Source of the DNA: Branchiostoma floridae
Taxonomy: Eukaryota; Chordata; Leptocardii; Amphioxiformes; Branchiostomatidae
Reading direction: 5' to 3'
NCBI RefSeq assembly: GCF_000003815.2
Contig: NC_049982.1
Span: forward strand, 8,934,717-8,994,716
Length of the DNA: 60,000 nt
The translations under genes and the position numbers were made by a program. The notes beneath the pieces were generated by a model, which was given only the letters and a program-made list of their open reading frames with translations, ran no database searches and was not told the origin of the DNA. This document shows positions 11,966-50,532 of the stretch, piece after piece (the first letter of the stretch is position 1; every line of letters starts with the position of its first letter).

Positions 11966-13544
11966 GTAAGATGACTATCTCCCTCTTTTCATCTGTCCTT
12001 ATCAATTGGCGGGGTCGACACCTCGCGTCTTACGAATAGGGTATTTGTAGAACTCCTGACCCCCTCTCCATTCACTGGGGAGTTTCATACATGTTATCCT
12101 GGATTTCGCTGCCGTTACCTTGCTGAAGTCACCTTGATCCCCATTTCTGGGCCTACAGCGCTAGATGCTAGCTCTCTCGTCTACATGTATGCATCAACCC
12201 TGAGAAGGACACTTTGATCTTGTCGACATGTTTTAGCGTTCCATTATGCCATATAGTTTATTTATGGTTCACTTGTAACCGGTTCATGATTCTGTTCGTT
12301 TTAAGATTTATGAGGGAACTCTGATCATGCTATTGGCTCCAGCTGTAGCTCTTTCTGTCATATCGCCACCTGGCTCACTTCTGTTGGATCGAGCAGAGTT
12401 AGCGATGCTAAGAGTGGACTAATCTGTGTACATATGGAGGTTTATACACAGCTATCTATAGACACATCCATCAGTGTGCCACATCTGAGCGCTTCTCGGC
12501 CGGGTCACCTTCACTCATTGCATTGATTTGGAAGGGAATTCGAATGGCCCAAAAGTATCGTATATAAAGGGCCATATAGGCGGGATCGATGACATAGAGA
12601 AGTAAAAGGCTTCCAGAGTAACCGACCGGCAAACGAGGGCACACACGGGTCATTAACATTGTTACAAATCCCGGTGTGTCACTGTGACGTAGCGGTAGTA
12701 GTTAGTGGGAGAGTTTTTCGAGTCACAACAGGATGGTGGCAGCTTAGGGTCGTTTTTTTTCTCTTGTTTAACAAATTTCTTGATTAATTTAGGAAGGCTT
12801 TTATCATATTCTCCTCTTTAACGTAACTGCTGTTTTTATTCTGTTGCTGCGGTGTTAAAGGTTGGTTTGGGGTTTTTGCAGCCACAAAATCTTAGACATG
12901 TCGACTGGGAATGCAATAAGGCACATTTCTGACTTGGGAAAGTCAAAGATGTCAAGGTCTGTATTTTTGCGTAGAGAAATATTGGCAAAAGACGCTGTGT
13001 GATTCTCCGCCCCGAGGAAAAACATCCTCAAGTTGAGAGCGGACGGAACCTTTGGCAACTTTGCCAGCAGTGACTGCAAGTAATATGAACCAGGCTGGCC
13101 GGGTGTGTGGTTAGAAGACTGGTGCGGCACATTCTTACCGTGCACAAGGTTTAGAATCTGTCCTGCATGGTTTGAAGCGAGCCGTCTTGTTCCAATTTGT
13201 GAGTTGAGTTGAGTTGCTCCAAAGTCCTTTTTTTGTAAATATCGACGCGACAACGACGGTATGCGTTCACTGTCCTCGTGACCCTTACTCTTTTGTTCTT
13301 TTGTAGAGCTGGTCAATTGCGTAACATTTATAAAATATTAGATATTGTTTTGTTTTTGCACTACAAAAGGTTTTATCTGATAGATTCAGTGCCAAGACAA
13401 TTCGATATCAGCTTGCCTGTTTTTGGTTTGAAGTGTCCTGTGCGCTTGTGTTTGTTCTGAAGGTCTGACGGGTTCTGTGTTCCATCTGCTCTGCTTTGTT
13501 TGGCAACAGATCGCTGGCTACTCAGCCAAACGTTTGATACGGAT
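11966..13544. other. Intron or intergenic, no exon confirmed
   Basis: A 153-residue open frame on the - strand (12855-13316) is the longest in this part. It has no signal peptide, known domain or clear splice setting, and frames of this length are expected by chance in 60 kb. Otherwise nothing was recognised. Confidence 0.4.
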
Positions 13545-13726
13545 GTCATGGCAAATCTCCAAGCAGATCCTACGGTAGCATAAAATACTATCTAAAGCTG
13601 GTAGAGAAGTAAAGCCGACCTAGGGGTGTGTATGCCCGTCTGACTCCCTTTGGTCGGCTATACTCCTTAGCCAGCTTTGATACCACAATATGGCACCGTA
13701 GTATCTGCTTGGAGATTAGTCATGGC
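13545..13726. mobile_element. hAT-like MITE copy 1, with 8-bp target duplication
   Basis: The element spans 13553-13718 (166 bp), flanked by perfect 8-bp direct repeats GTCATGGC at 13545-13552 and 13719-13726. Ends are AATCTCCAAGCAGATC and its inverse, and inverted similarity extends about 45 bp inward (CCTACGGT... / ACCGTAG...). Internal phrase CTCCCTTTGGTCGGCTATACTCC is shared with the copy at 31888. Eight-bp duplications and short inverted termini fit the hAT superfamily. It has no coding capacity. Confidence 0.8.
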
Positions 13727-16700
13727 CTCTTTCTCAAATGCCGATTACCAACGCCGCCTTGCGCTGTACAACATACTGCACTTTGTTCAATGTCACATGT
13801 CCCTTCTGCAGCATTCTTCTCACATTTAAGTCAGCCAGTTCTCTGTCCTCTTTTAACCACTTACGTTTCCCTGTGTGAAACACCCCGGTAGACACAACAG
13901 TTAGTGTTGCCTGGTGGGTTATCTACATGTCTTGTTAGACTACCCTTTGGGTGGTGGCAGACACCTCAACCGGGGTGGCCATGTCTTCATTGTACTAATA
14001 ATACTTCAACAATTTTGACCCAGTTTGCAGAATAAGAAAGTTAACAGAGAGGCCAATCTGATTACAAGCTACACCTGCCTGGTTCTCTATCTGCATCTGG
14101 GTATCTGCACTTATAACTTTTGTATATATTGAATTGAAGTTTTTAACAGTTATTCAACACAAGAATTTGCCCACCTCGACTTTTGTGTATTTTGTGTATG
14201 TTGTCCCCAGAAGGGGCACTACATGGTAGTGACTGTTTCTTTGTAACGCCACCAAGAGCAATGTTACAGACCATATATCAGGAAAGACACACATACCCAG
14301 ACGTATGTCAAAACCGTCAAGATGTGAGACAAAGCAGGTACAATTTGAACCTTGGAGATGACATGTTGTCGTCGTTTTCACTTTCTTCGTCGGCCAAAGC
14401 CTTAGTTTGTTGACGCAAAACACACGGCAACATTATCCCAGATTATCCCAGGATTGTAAGTCACGATAAAGTCAGAATTTACGGAGATACAGAAGGTCTT
14501 TCTTCAGTCGGCGAGGGTAAATAAAGACGCCGTCAATTCTGCGCAAGGACGCCGGCCACAGGTCATAACGTTAATCCTGTTGTTTTTGCCAAGTCCGAAT
14601 AGTTGGATGAACAGAAGATAGGACATGGTGTCTTGGGTTACGTCTTCATAGATACGGGGGCACGATTACTTCATCGCTGGGTATACCGTTCAAGAAAGTT
14701 TGCCAAAGTTTAGGGTAGACAATAGAATTACTCAGATATCTAAAAAAAGCTTTGTTTGCTTGTTTATTTGTTTGTTTGTTTGCTTAGTACACTATGAAAG
14801 CTACACAACAAAATTATTATTGCCACTTCCCCTTCATTTACTGTTTGCTGTTGTAGCACGTGTATTCAATCATGGGTATAAATCCATATGCGTTTTAGAG
14901 AAATGTATCCATGGATGTTCTATCATTCAGCTTCTACTCTTGCCTTACTGTCAACTGCTGATAAAAGGAAACGACCCACAACATGGCCTTTTGGCTTCTT
15001 GTCAAACGTCAACACGTTAAAGAAGCCGTCTTCTTGGCGCCTAAAGACAAGCTTATCTCAAGGTTATAACCGGGGGACACACTTGTCTCATTTAATGAGC
15101 CAAAGTTGAGACTACGAACTTACCTTTACAACATCTTTTTATTAACCTTTTAAACTTTTTGTCTGTCTGTATCATCACTGACAGAAACCAAAATATCAAA
15201 TGGGATTCTTTTCGGGTTTCAAATGCCTGGTTTTCATTAGTCTAAGGCTGAAACTATTCATTAGATATTGGTAATGTCACGAGACGATGTATTTGGAAAT
15301 TTAAACACACGAGTCAAGTTTAAGTGGCAGACATTGCCACAGCTCTCGTAGCTAGTTACAGCTGTAAAACCCCTGCCACATATGCAGGACCTTCCCGCGA
15401 CTTTGCTCCCGACCACTTCCCAACTAGCGTCTGCGCTGGGTTGGGAGTTCTGTAGCCTGTAATCCATCCTATTCTAGCTCCGTACTGGGATCCGTCCTAG
15501 CAGAATATGACTTCCCGATTTTTTTTCTGCAAAACATACGTATAGTCTAGTAGTCGGTCGGCGCTTTCGACTTTGAAAGACAAGTAGGCAATCACACCGA
15601 CGTCGGCTAACTCCCAACCACTATGAGACTTTGCTCACGACTATGCAACCGTGGTCTGGAGAGGGTCGCGGCAAGTCATGGTCGGCTATGTGAGACAGGA
15701 GTGACCTGCCGGTCTTAGCTGTCAATAGAAGCGGGTGAGATTTACTGGAGTTGACAACGAAGACAAGCTGTGTGTTCAAACCGATCAGACGGGGTGATCG
15801 TTAAGGGCCGACCTTTGATATCATCTTCCTTGAAAACTCCTACAAACATTGGAACACATGGCCCTGATTGCTACAGTACAGAGTTCGTATTAGCCTGATG
15901 TAATGGCCCGCCCAACATTGCCATCCCCTACAACAACAGCGGATTTTGCGTAACACAGAACAAGGAGGTTTTTTTAACAGATCAAGTTTGTCTCATGATG
16001 GTTGTACTAGACTATTTGATTTCATGATTCCATGTGTTAAAGGCTCTGTTTACCTCGTAGTGTATAACATTGTGGTACATGTAGTTTTGAGAACGTTATG
16101 TATCCTAACGTTTGCTTTACATACCAACGATAGAGTGACAATTATTGTTTCCTGCACTACAACAAAGTTTCGAAAGAGAGCGCTGAATCAAGGACAAGGG
16201 CCTGTATATACTACGATACCGTACACGCGTAAGGCGAAGTCGGAAAGCACTCTCACATACCCGGGTGCTGCATTCCTTACGCAAGCCAAAGCGACTTTAA
16301 ATCCCTCTCTAGTCTGTAACAATATAATCCTCTATCCTCTTTAATATCCAAGGTGATACTTTTCATAACACAGACTGGTGACACATTTGTAGTATAGTAA
16401 CTGACAAGTATGCTTCACAAACAGATGCATCCTATGAAATCACTGTGAAACCATGGCTAGGACAGCGAAACAGTAGCTTGGACTGACAAGTTCGGCTGAC
16501 AGGCATACGATACAGACTCGATCAAGACGCCCGTCCATGTGTCCACTTACTTTCGTGCTCAGTCAGTACCAACATGTTCCCAGCATGCTAGCTAGCATCG
16601 CCAGACTGTGACAACAAGGATGTTACAGGTCGTTCAGTTTATTTTCTGCCGGAAACTTATCTGCATCGTTTCCCTGTCTGAAGGTCCAACTAATCTTGAT

Positions 16701-18125
16701 GTCCTTGAATTTGGAGCGTTGACGTTGACGATGTATAACGTAAATACGGGTTTTGGGTCTTTTCAGCGTCCTGTCAGGAATCTGTTACAAGGTTCTGTTC
16801 AAGATTGACGAAATCTGTGGTATCTTCTCTCAAATAGCCAGACCAGACGTTAGTGTATATCAGAAGGCATTACTGTAGGTAGCCGAAGGTCTATCGAGTT
16901 CCATGTCGCCATCGTTGTCGGTCTATATATACAAATTTGGAGTTGGGGTAATTACCGAAAAAAAATCTACAAAGAGTTATTTTCTTAGCTTTCTCCATTT
17001 TTGTCCTTGCAGTGGCCAGCCCCGCTACCATATACCTGATATCCTCGCATTCTCAGCCCTCTGGTCCATCATGGCCTAAGATAAAAGCACCAGAGATCAC
17101 AGTCGAGTGGCAGGGTGCAATGAACATCAGACATGTGTCTGACAATTATACCACAGACCGAGCATCCTCTGATAAACGGTGACGAAGTCAAAAACTTCTC
17201 AAATGTTATGGCGGCTGATGATATTTTGTATTGGAAGACCATATCTTAACAGTTAGTGGAAGTAGTCAGACAACCAGACTGAAGCCAGAGTTTTGCTTTC
17301 TTTTGCACTTACTTTGATGGGTCACGTGGTGCCAAGAAGATAGTAGTACTGAATTCATGCAGGGAGGGATTCATGTGAATTCCATAGCATCACATATCGG
17401 AATCTAGACAAGTATATGTCCATTTGTCCATGGGTATGTCAAGTTCAGTACTCTCCCAGTAACCATGGACATGGTCGCGCACGTTCCGGTCATGTTTAGA
17501 CGTGTCTTACCTCACACTCCCTGTTGGAGTGACTACAGGAGGAAATGGGGCATTAGATGCAGGGTCATTGCACTGACGTATCACCAAGTCTGGGACATGC
17601 ACCTGTTTGGTCCGTAAGATATCGCGTCGACCATATCTTTGTGGTTCGCTGGCTGATAATCAGCGATAATCAGCGATAGCGTATTACTTTGATGCGAGGA
17701 TGTCTTCAACCTTCTGGGTTATCTGTTTGCAGTCCTTGTCTGGGATTTTGGACATCCCTTGGGCTTCCGGGGACTCTTTGGATAAATCACAAAAACGTTA
17801 CAAAGAACACATGTGATTCGTTACAAAGACCCGGCCTTCAAGTTGTGTCTCAAGGAAGTCTCAAGACCTGGAAAAATGTCAAATGTCAATCTAGGATCTT
17901 GACAAATCCGTCAACTCGAAATTGCCTTCAATATGGTTCTCCTCCTTTCCTCATTCCTAATTGGTCGACTCTATCGTCACTGTGTCTGACGTCATCTCAT
18001 TAGCATACGCCGGACCTTTCCAAGGTGAATGTTCTGCCCCTGTAGATATACCAGTGACCGGTCAGTCCGTGTTATTCAAACAATACGGCGACACCGGTAG
18101 TGACCGGGCACTCACCATTCGGAGA
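13727..18125. other. Intron or intergenic, no exon confirmed
   Basis: Contains a GTTT microsatellite at 14751-14784 and several open frames of 70-130 codons without splice or domain support. GC-richer stretches near 15340-15700 and 17460-17640 might be regulatory but show no specific site. Confidence 0.4.
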
Positions 18126-31871
<13,746 letters not shown>

Positions 31872-31887
31872 TGACCAATGTTGTTAG

Positions 31888-32022
31888 TAATCTCCAAGCA
31901 GATCCACCGTGGCGTAATATAGTATCAAACCCATTGTGCCCGTTTGACTCCCTTTGGCCGGCTATACTCCTTGGCCAGCTTTGATACTATCTTATTGCAC
32001 CGTAGGATCTGCTTGGAGATTA
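31888..32022. mobile_element. hAT-like MITE copy 2, just after the + strand stop codon
   Basis: 135 bp, ends TAATCTCCAAGCAGATCC and inverse, same family as the copy at 13553. Imperfect target repeats TGTTGTTA and TGCTGTTA flank it. It starts 16 bases after the TAA of the astacin gene, so it should be part of the 3' UTR. Confidence 0.8.
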
Positions 32023-34632
32023 TGCTGTTAGAGCCATAGGGTCGCTTGCCTGGTGTTGCCGCAATGCTTATTTTCTTGCCAATACTGATTTTTTTATTAA
32101 TATCCGTTTGACGTTCTTTAGCTTTGTTGTTCCTTGTCTGTAGCTTCCGCAAGCTATGTATTGTGATTACGTACTGTGTATGTGTGCCGATAATACATGT
32201 TTGTAGCCACAAAGGTGGTCTGATAATAGTATGAGAATTTGCTGCCAAGTAAGGAGAATTCAAACACCAAATGACTGTTTGTATTTGTGTTTTGCGTTGC
32301 TCAAACGAAAACTACTGGAGAAATGTGTCAATTACCTGTCAAACAAAGACAGACAAACAATCAAATGCTGATGATCGACATTTTCTGAAGAGTACAATTG
32401 GTGAACCGCAAAGGTACGCTACCTCAATACCGTGAATACCATAAGAGTGTTCGGAATTTCATGCAGTTTATTTTGCTTTTTTTTTCTAAACTGGTTGTTG
32501 AATATCATATATCACAGTCTTTAAATTTGTTGGATATGCATTTTTATGGCGATAAAATGTCTTAATAGTTTTAGAGTGACACTAAACAGGGTAACGACAG
32601 ATGTTATATTCGTATTCTTCAAAGTAATAATACCTTTAGATACCCTCTTTTCAGTCCCGTTTCTGGGGATGATAAACATGAAATTAAGCTCAAGATTACC
32701 ATGAAAAAACATAGCATGTATTTTTGAGGTACATATGCCCATATCATAACTCGGATAACAAGCTTACAGTTTTCTTAATGGTTTATGAATGTGAAAATGA
32801 CGACAAGGGACAATGCCTTTCGCAGGCGAAAGAACCAAGCTATACGTTGACAAGAAACTCCACCTTGCGAATTACGCAGTGTTACAGTGTTACAATTATA
32901 CAGTAAATATCTCTATCCTCGGTATATTGTTGCACTCATACGAGTTATACTGTATTTACAGTGGGACTTATGATAATGATATTGTCCATCTTGCTATCTT
33001 ATATGTTTTATGATTTAAACCCCCTTTTGATGTTCAGGGCATTGTAGCTGAGTATGTGATAATACCAAAGGGCTAAAGATCAACTATTAGTATTAGAGTA
33101 AACAATAAATGAGTGAAAAAAAATATTCACTAAATACATTTCAGGATATTTTCACAATTGTCAGTTTTGTATCTCATTGGAATCATGGTCGTAATATATC
33201 AAGATACAAGTGTTTTGTACATGTGTTGTCGTCTTCTTTATCATAAAGAAATGCTGCTTGGAACTTATTTGCTTACATCGTAATTAAAAAAGGGGGTTTA
33301 TAGATGGTGAGGAAATAAGTGATTGGGTGAGTGAGCGAGAGAGCGAGTGAGACAAAGATTGAGCCAGTGATTTATAGTGTGCGTGAGTGAGTGAGTGAGT
33401 GAGTGAGTGAGTGAGTGAGTGAGTGAGAGATTGAACCAGTGATTGTGTGAATGGGTGAATGGCAGTGTGCGTAAGGGAGAGTGTATGTGTGTGTAAAAGA
33501 AAGCAGACATCCACACAATTTTTTCTATGCTAATTTAATGCCCAATTCTTCCACCATACCATTCTTATCGTAAGGCATCGTAGGGTATTGATTAAGTATA
33601 AAAAATAAAACGATATATACACAACAATGATAGAAATTGTTATGACAAAGTCAGTTGTTATGACAAAGTCAATTGATAACAGCCAACTCCATTTGAAAAT
33701 CGACGCTTATTTGCTTATGTCGTTTAGAGACAACACAGTCTAGTTAGAAAGTTTGGGGTTTGGACTGGCTTTTTGTACAAATGATATCGAACTTGAATAC
33801 AGCACACATGATATAAATATACGGGCTAAAGACATAAGAAGCACCTATCATATATAATAGGAAATAGTTCTGACAGTACTGATGATAGACTAATAAATTC
33901 AAACTTAACTGGAGGGGCTCACTGCGTTGCAAACAGAAGTTACAATCTACCTAGCATAACATGTACATTTTCTTACGTAAATGTGTTTTGCAGTTAGCAT
34001 TGAATAAATATAAGATACATATATAATACTAAAACATCTTTAGATAACAGAGCTGCCACCAAAGAAACCCAAAAGGCCTGAATAGGAAGTAGAACATCAT
34101 CTAGTTCACAATGTTGAATTTCACCTCTACTAGAAACAACTTACCCTGCTTTCCCCTACACTATGTACCTCTGGTCTGCTAGATTTCAACATTTAATCCA
34201 TTGCCGAACCATTATACCGATGTTAAAAAGTTGTAAGTGTATCTTTCGGGGCAGACGCATGATGTACGCATTCCAAAGGCACCGAAGCGTTGCCCGCCGT
34301 CCTCGAAAGAAGCCTTGTTAGCACCATATTCCAGAACAAAGTGTCTTTGTTAGGTCCATTTTTTTTCTGCGAAAAGAACATACCACAAATAACCTTTCCC
34401 ATGAATAAAATGACGTCTTGTGTTTGTTGTTTGCATGAGAACAGCATTTAGAGTGAAAGTTCATCTGAGTTGACCAACTGCTGACGTCACTCGTGAGACA
34501 GGTCACGTGTCCAGGGAGATTGGTTCAGAGAGTTGAAGACGGCTAAGTGATTCAGGTGAAGTGTTTTAATTGGAGAGGAATTCCAAATTTTCCACAAGGT
34601 ACAAAACTTGCATTCGTAAGCGTGGTCCTATC
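32023..34632. other. Region between the two convergent astacin genes
   Basis: No coding exon. It contains a GTGA microsatellite (33383-33428), two 18-bp direct repeats with TTATGACAAAGTCA (about 33639-33675) and a CRE-like TGACGTCA near 34483 followed by TCACGTG. It should hold both 3' UTRs; I could not settle a poly(A) signal for either gene. Confidence 0.5.
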
Positions 34633-45638
<11,006 letters not shown>

Positions 45639-45786
45639 GGTGACAACTGGTTACTGGAACTGGACCTTGAAATCGCAAAACTGTCCCAATGTAAGCACAG
45701 TACTAGTGCCAACCGTTTTAACACAGCAGGGTAGTCTGCAGAGGCAGGGGTTCTGGCCTTTGAGGAACGATATTATGCTAATGAGA

Positions 45787-45794
45787 TGACGTCA
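45787..45794. promoter_or_regulatory. CRE-like palindrome TGACGTCA upstream of the - strand gene
   Basis: A perfect TGACGTCA lies about 150 bases before the start codon of the - strand astacin gene, next to ATGCTAAT, an octamer-like sequence. This is where a proximal promoter element would be expected. Binding is not shown. Confidence 0.3.
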
Positions 45795-47454
45795 GAGTAA
45801 AATTGTTGCCCTTTGGCGAATCAGATGCCTATATTTGCCAAGCTACACTAAGAAGTTTAGTCAGTGCGATAAACTACAGAGGGTGGAAGGGTCATAAAGG
45901 CGACTTATTCTGCAGAGAGAAGAAGAAAACACATGGTACAGATTTAGACAGGAACTGCACGACCTTTTTATGGATGTCTGGGAAGTCATTTGATTGACAA
46001 GAAAGTTGTAAATCGTAAAGAAAGAAAGCGTTTCTAAAAATGGGCAATGTTTTGACCATTTTTACGAAAAAAAATTACAAATTGCGATCGTTGTAACTGC
46101 TCTGAAACCTCCCTAAAATGAAAATTAAGTTGTCACCTGACACTGGACACGAAGGCGGTTATATATCCCGACGGTTCTTGTACGGGAAAGGACACAAGGC
46201 TCTCTCTCTATATATATATACCTTAAGTGTCTAACACTTTACCTGACCCTTGAGATGAGGATGGGACTATGTGAGGTGAGGTCTAACACAGGTGTTCTGT
46301 AGGTAGTTATGCAATGCGGTGTCAATGTACGGAAGAGGACACGGGAATCTCACCTTTTGACGCGATTCCAGGTTCCCTACAAGAGACAGAAATTAATCTG
46401 TCATGCGCTACACTGGTACAGTAGAGGGACTTTGAAACCAACCTGGAGGTACGCCAGGCTACAGGAATGCTACTGGGAAAATGTCAGGTCAAATTTCTGT
46501 ACAGCACAGACGACATGGTTTATGTGCTATCTAATAAAACATTTACTGTTTTGTAAGTCGCAGACGAGGTGTTTATAGGTCAGTCAGGGAGCACAGATGA
46601 AAATAGATGTAGGACCATTCTCCTACGCAGAGGGACCACAGTCGTGTCGAAACTCCGTGTCCCCAACAGGCAGTTAACTAGTGCCGTTGGGGACCGGGCG
46701 TAGGACCAACGTAATGTTAAGTTTGATACATTCATCTGTTGTGTACACCGCATGAAAGGTCTAATAAGATCTCCGCGACCTCGTATTTTCGCCAAATGAA
46801 TGTGTACATTTACAACTGACGTATCCTAAAGGTTCAGAAAAGGCACCTTTTTATTATGTAAATAAGGTCTTCATTTGTATAAATCATATCGGTCAATGAT
46901 CTTCCTCAAACTCAAATTGTCCAAATAAAGATCGTGTCTAGCAAAAATAGGGACACAATTGTAACATTTCTCAGTTATAATACAAATAAGGCCCCCGATC
47001 ATTTGCTTTATCCATCTCAAAACGAAATTGATCAAATCAAACGAAATCATGTATACCTTAATTTTAGATCAACTAATGTTGTCCAAACAGTTTTATTTAT
47101 TGGTTTTGAATAGATAGACTTTGTTGGAGATGCGACAACACCTTGTCACTTAGGTCCATACTTGCGAAATGTTGAAACGGCCTGATATTCTTCGAAAGTA
47201 GTAATCTGACTTGTCTTCGTGGTCACGTGGGGACATACACATTACACACACATATTGAGAACGTTACCGACCTCGGCATACCTTCATATCTACAACTGGG
47301 GAACATTAGGCGGCCCTACGACCCTCTGGCTGACACCTGGTCAAGGCGTTCACTCAGCAGACCCCTAAGCCATACCTCCAACCCCAGATCTCAAGTGGTT
47401 TCATCACCAGCTGCGAGGAGAGATGTGCCCCCCTCTCTCCTCCGTCACATCACC

Positions 47455-47508
47455 ATGGAACGCAATGGACAGGAGAAATCCGCAGCAATTCTTAAAGACA
47501 CGCAGCGG
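47455..47508 (+). CDS. Possible small first exon, + strand (18 codons)
   Basis: ATG in strong context (CATCACCATGG) opens MERNGQEKSAAILKDTQR and ends in phase 0 at CGG|GTAAGA, a good donor. There is no signal peptide and no partner exon of matching phase was found downstream, so this may be chance. Confidence 0.15.
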
Positions 47509-49487
47509 GTAAGAGGAACATCATTGTGGACAGTTAAACAGGGTACAAAAATCAAAGCCAAACTCTGTACGTGCAATGTGACAGACGTTCAAAATGACTG
47601 TTTTCAAGTTCACGGACGCCATAGCTATTGAACACGACAATTAAATTCTAGAATGTCTCATTGCCGAAAACCCAGACAAAATAGTAGAAAGAGGGCGTGA
47701 AGCTCTAGAATACACTACTAATCGATGTGAATGCCGCATTCAATGAGTTCACTGGTGGAATGATCAATATCGTAAAAGCTAAATTATTTTAGTTTTTGAT
47801 ACCGCATTTTATATGCATTATCGCTCTCTGAACTATAATGTTTATCTGTGTCAATATATATGTATATATGATATTTCATTCTGTTTCTGAACCTTGAAAG
47901 ACCAGCCCCGTGCAAGGAGCTAGCTAAAGGGTATCACAATAAACTCCGCCTCACACGGTCCTTCCCGTGAGCTCATCCCTAATAATGAAGAATGGCCTGT
48001 GACTTCTCGTCCCCCCAGGGAGATTCCAGACCAACATCTGTCCGACATCTTCTTGTCAGCCCCCGTTACCGTCCGAGAGGACAAGACGCGGTGGTTTATG
48101 GCTCAAGTTCGCCGAGTCGAGTCCACGGTCTTGGGAAAACCATGAACTGATTAAAGTGTCGGACATTCCACGGGAAAACCCTGCCCCTTGCCTAAGCCGC
48201 CCATAACTTTTAGCAAAAATTAAACGTATGTACCAGAAAACTAACATCATATGTACTTATTGTAGCGTCTTCTTACGAGTCATAACTGAGCATTGCATCT
48301 ACCGTGCGCAAACGTGCATAGGCACCATACCTGTCCGTATTTCTTTTGCATCATACCCTATCAAGTCTAGCTAGGCCGTGCAATCGTAAATTATTGGATA
48401 AAGTCCTCCGGTGGCTTCATCTGAGATGCAGGTAAAAGAACAAATGCTAGATAAGGCTCTTTTGCAGCCGACGTACTCAGCTCCAGCTACAATGCACATA
48501 TCAAAGTGTTGTCATTTTAACCGTAGTACTAGTTGTACGTGAACGCTTACGGTTTCAACAACTTGCCTCAGACAAAAGGAACAACGTGCATTTACGGGGA
48601 TCTCTGCCAACTAGTCGACTATTAATCTTTGTGGGAAACAGGCCCAAAATGCTCACCTACATGTCACGCATAAAATGCCGGCTTGCTATATTTTGTGCAT
48701 TGAAGCGCCATCATGCGATAACTTATATCAATGCACGGACCTGTCCGTAGTCACCTGAAGTTAAGCAAATATGAAAACGCTAGTTTTCCATAAACCTCGT
48801 GCCAACGAAGGCTGTGGTTTCTGGGGAAAAAACTAAGGGAGACCACCTATATAGCTGCTAGATCATCAAAGTTGTGCGTTATTATCTGTGCTAATTCAGG
48901 ACTTAACGGTGGTATTAAGCCTTTGTAAGTATTCAGGTGGGCAACTGTTCTTTCCATACCTGTTAGTATTCACATGTACAATGCTTAACGAGCATATGAT
49001 CAAAGTCTGATATTGTTATAAACGAACCATCCAGAAATATTAATAAGCGTTATAATTACATGTTCCCCGCTGTTGTAAGCTCACATGCTTACACTGGCTA
49101 AATGTATATTCGCCGGATCCCACCAATTGCTATTACACAAGCTGCCTCTGTAACGATCATTTATGGGACTCTCCACACCGATTAGAAGGCTTACGAGGGA
49201 GAGGGTGCACACGGGTGTCATCTATCCTGGCTATTATGATACGTGATGTTAATGTCAGATGTACCATTGGTATTACGTTTACATCGAGTACAAAGTAGCG
49301 TGATCTATCTGTAAGTACTTAACCACACATTGCGAGCACGTGTAGTCTTCATGATGCCGTAATTACATGTATATACATAGGACTGCAATACTCACTAAAA
49401 TGCAATGATATTTGAGGTATATTGTATCCCGTAGGATCTGCTCCACAAATCCTATCAACCCAAAACTTATCCCTAAATCATACCTCA

Positions 49488-49552
49488 GACAATGGCGAGA
49501 ATATTACCTGCGGGTCCACGCCCCTTGCGACGCTCAGTTCGACATAAGCAAG
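49488..49552 (+). CDS. Possible internal exon, + strand
   Basis: After ACCTCAG, the frame RQWREYYLRVHAPCDAQF continues through DISK to AAG|GTAATG. Codon third positions are G/C-rich. No family recognised and no phase-compatible neighbours found. Confidence 0.15.
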
Positions 49553-50532
49553 GTAATGAAAGGGTTGAATGGCTCAGGCACATCCTCAACAGGAAGGTGT
49601 ATCATCATTTGTACAATAAACTTTAGATTTGGGGGATCGCGTGGATTTTATGTTCGTCGTTATTAGCTTATCACCTAGTAGCTGTGGTATAATTACGGTA
49701 TCAACGACATTTCTATCTGGACTATCCGAGTCAATTGAAGCGGAAATCCGTAATATATCAAGACTTTCCTGTTAAATGTTACTGATGCATGCACAATAGT
49801 TAATACATAGGGCAAAGTGGACAAGGGATAGATGAGGTAAGGTGATACCCACACAGTAAATACAGTAAATACAGTAAGTAATTTCATCACAGAATAGTGG
49901 TTTTAGAGCTAAGCCGCCCATGCAGGCGTGTGGGCCAATCCTTGAGGGGCGGGTGAAGAAAGAAGAAAGGAAAGAAAAGCAATGAGCGAAAATAAGTGAC
50001 AAAAACTAATGAAGCAAAAACAAATGAAAATTTATTTTAATGAAAAGCCGTAGTAGGACTTTAAATGATGTAAACTGTATCTCTGTTATATACTGTGTCT
50101 GAACCTTGCCTATTCCCTCATGGAAAACGGCCTGCACACCGATTTGAGCTTTCAAGAATAAACAAAGATTCAAGTAAAACGAAGTAGAAAAATAAACACA
50201 AAAGCATGCCAACGTGCACAAAACAAATCGGTGAGAAAACCCAAGAACATGGAACCAAACAAGAAGTAGACTCTGTTTTATTGTGCCGGTACCCTGGTGA
50301 GAACCAGGTGTCTGCGTTAATGATAACGAACTAGAAACAAGATGGCACCTGTAACCGGATTAGTAATTACAAGTCAAGGCGTGCGATGAAAAGTCAGTTC
50401 TTGTACACGAAAACAGCCGTCTTTTCTGTTGTGCCACACGGTCTATCTCTCCCCAGACTTGTTAATTACTACTCGGGTCGATCCCCGGTTTCCGCCCCGT
50501 GCGGTCACCTGTGCTGTATCACACCCTTTTCT

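Larger units (their letters stand above)
45639..50532. other. Mostly non-coding region upstream of the - strand gene
   Basis: TA-rich microsatellite at 46199-46221. No gene could be assembled. Two small coding-like segments (47455 and 49488) are listed separately. A run of CAGTAAATA repeats occurs at 49854-49880. Confidence 0.4.

Noticed and set aside
12855-13316. 153-codon open frame on the - strand
   Set aside because: Composition is mildly protein-like, but there is no domain, leader or splice context, and frames of about 130-150 codons occur several times here by chance.
31889-32263. Possible extra exon after the kringle exon
   Set aside because: The stop codon is in frame at 31869-31871 and the following sequence is a MITE.
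33383-33428. Possible CRISPR-like or other spaced array
   Set aside because: It is an uninterrupted 4-base microsatellite with no spacers; the other repeats in the window are transposon ends or simple sequence.
33284-33516. Ser/His/Leu repeat protein on the - strand
   Set aside because: It is the translation of a GTGA microsatellite.
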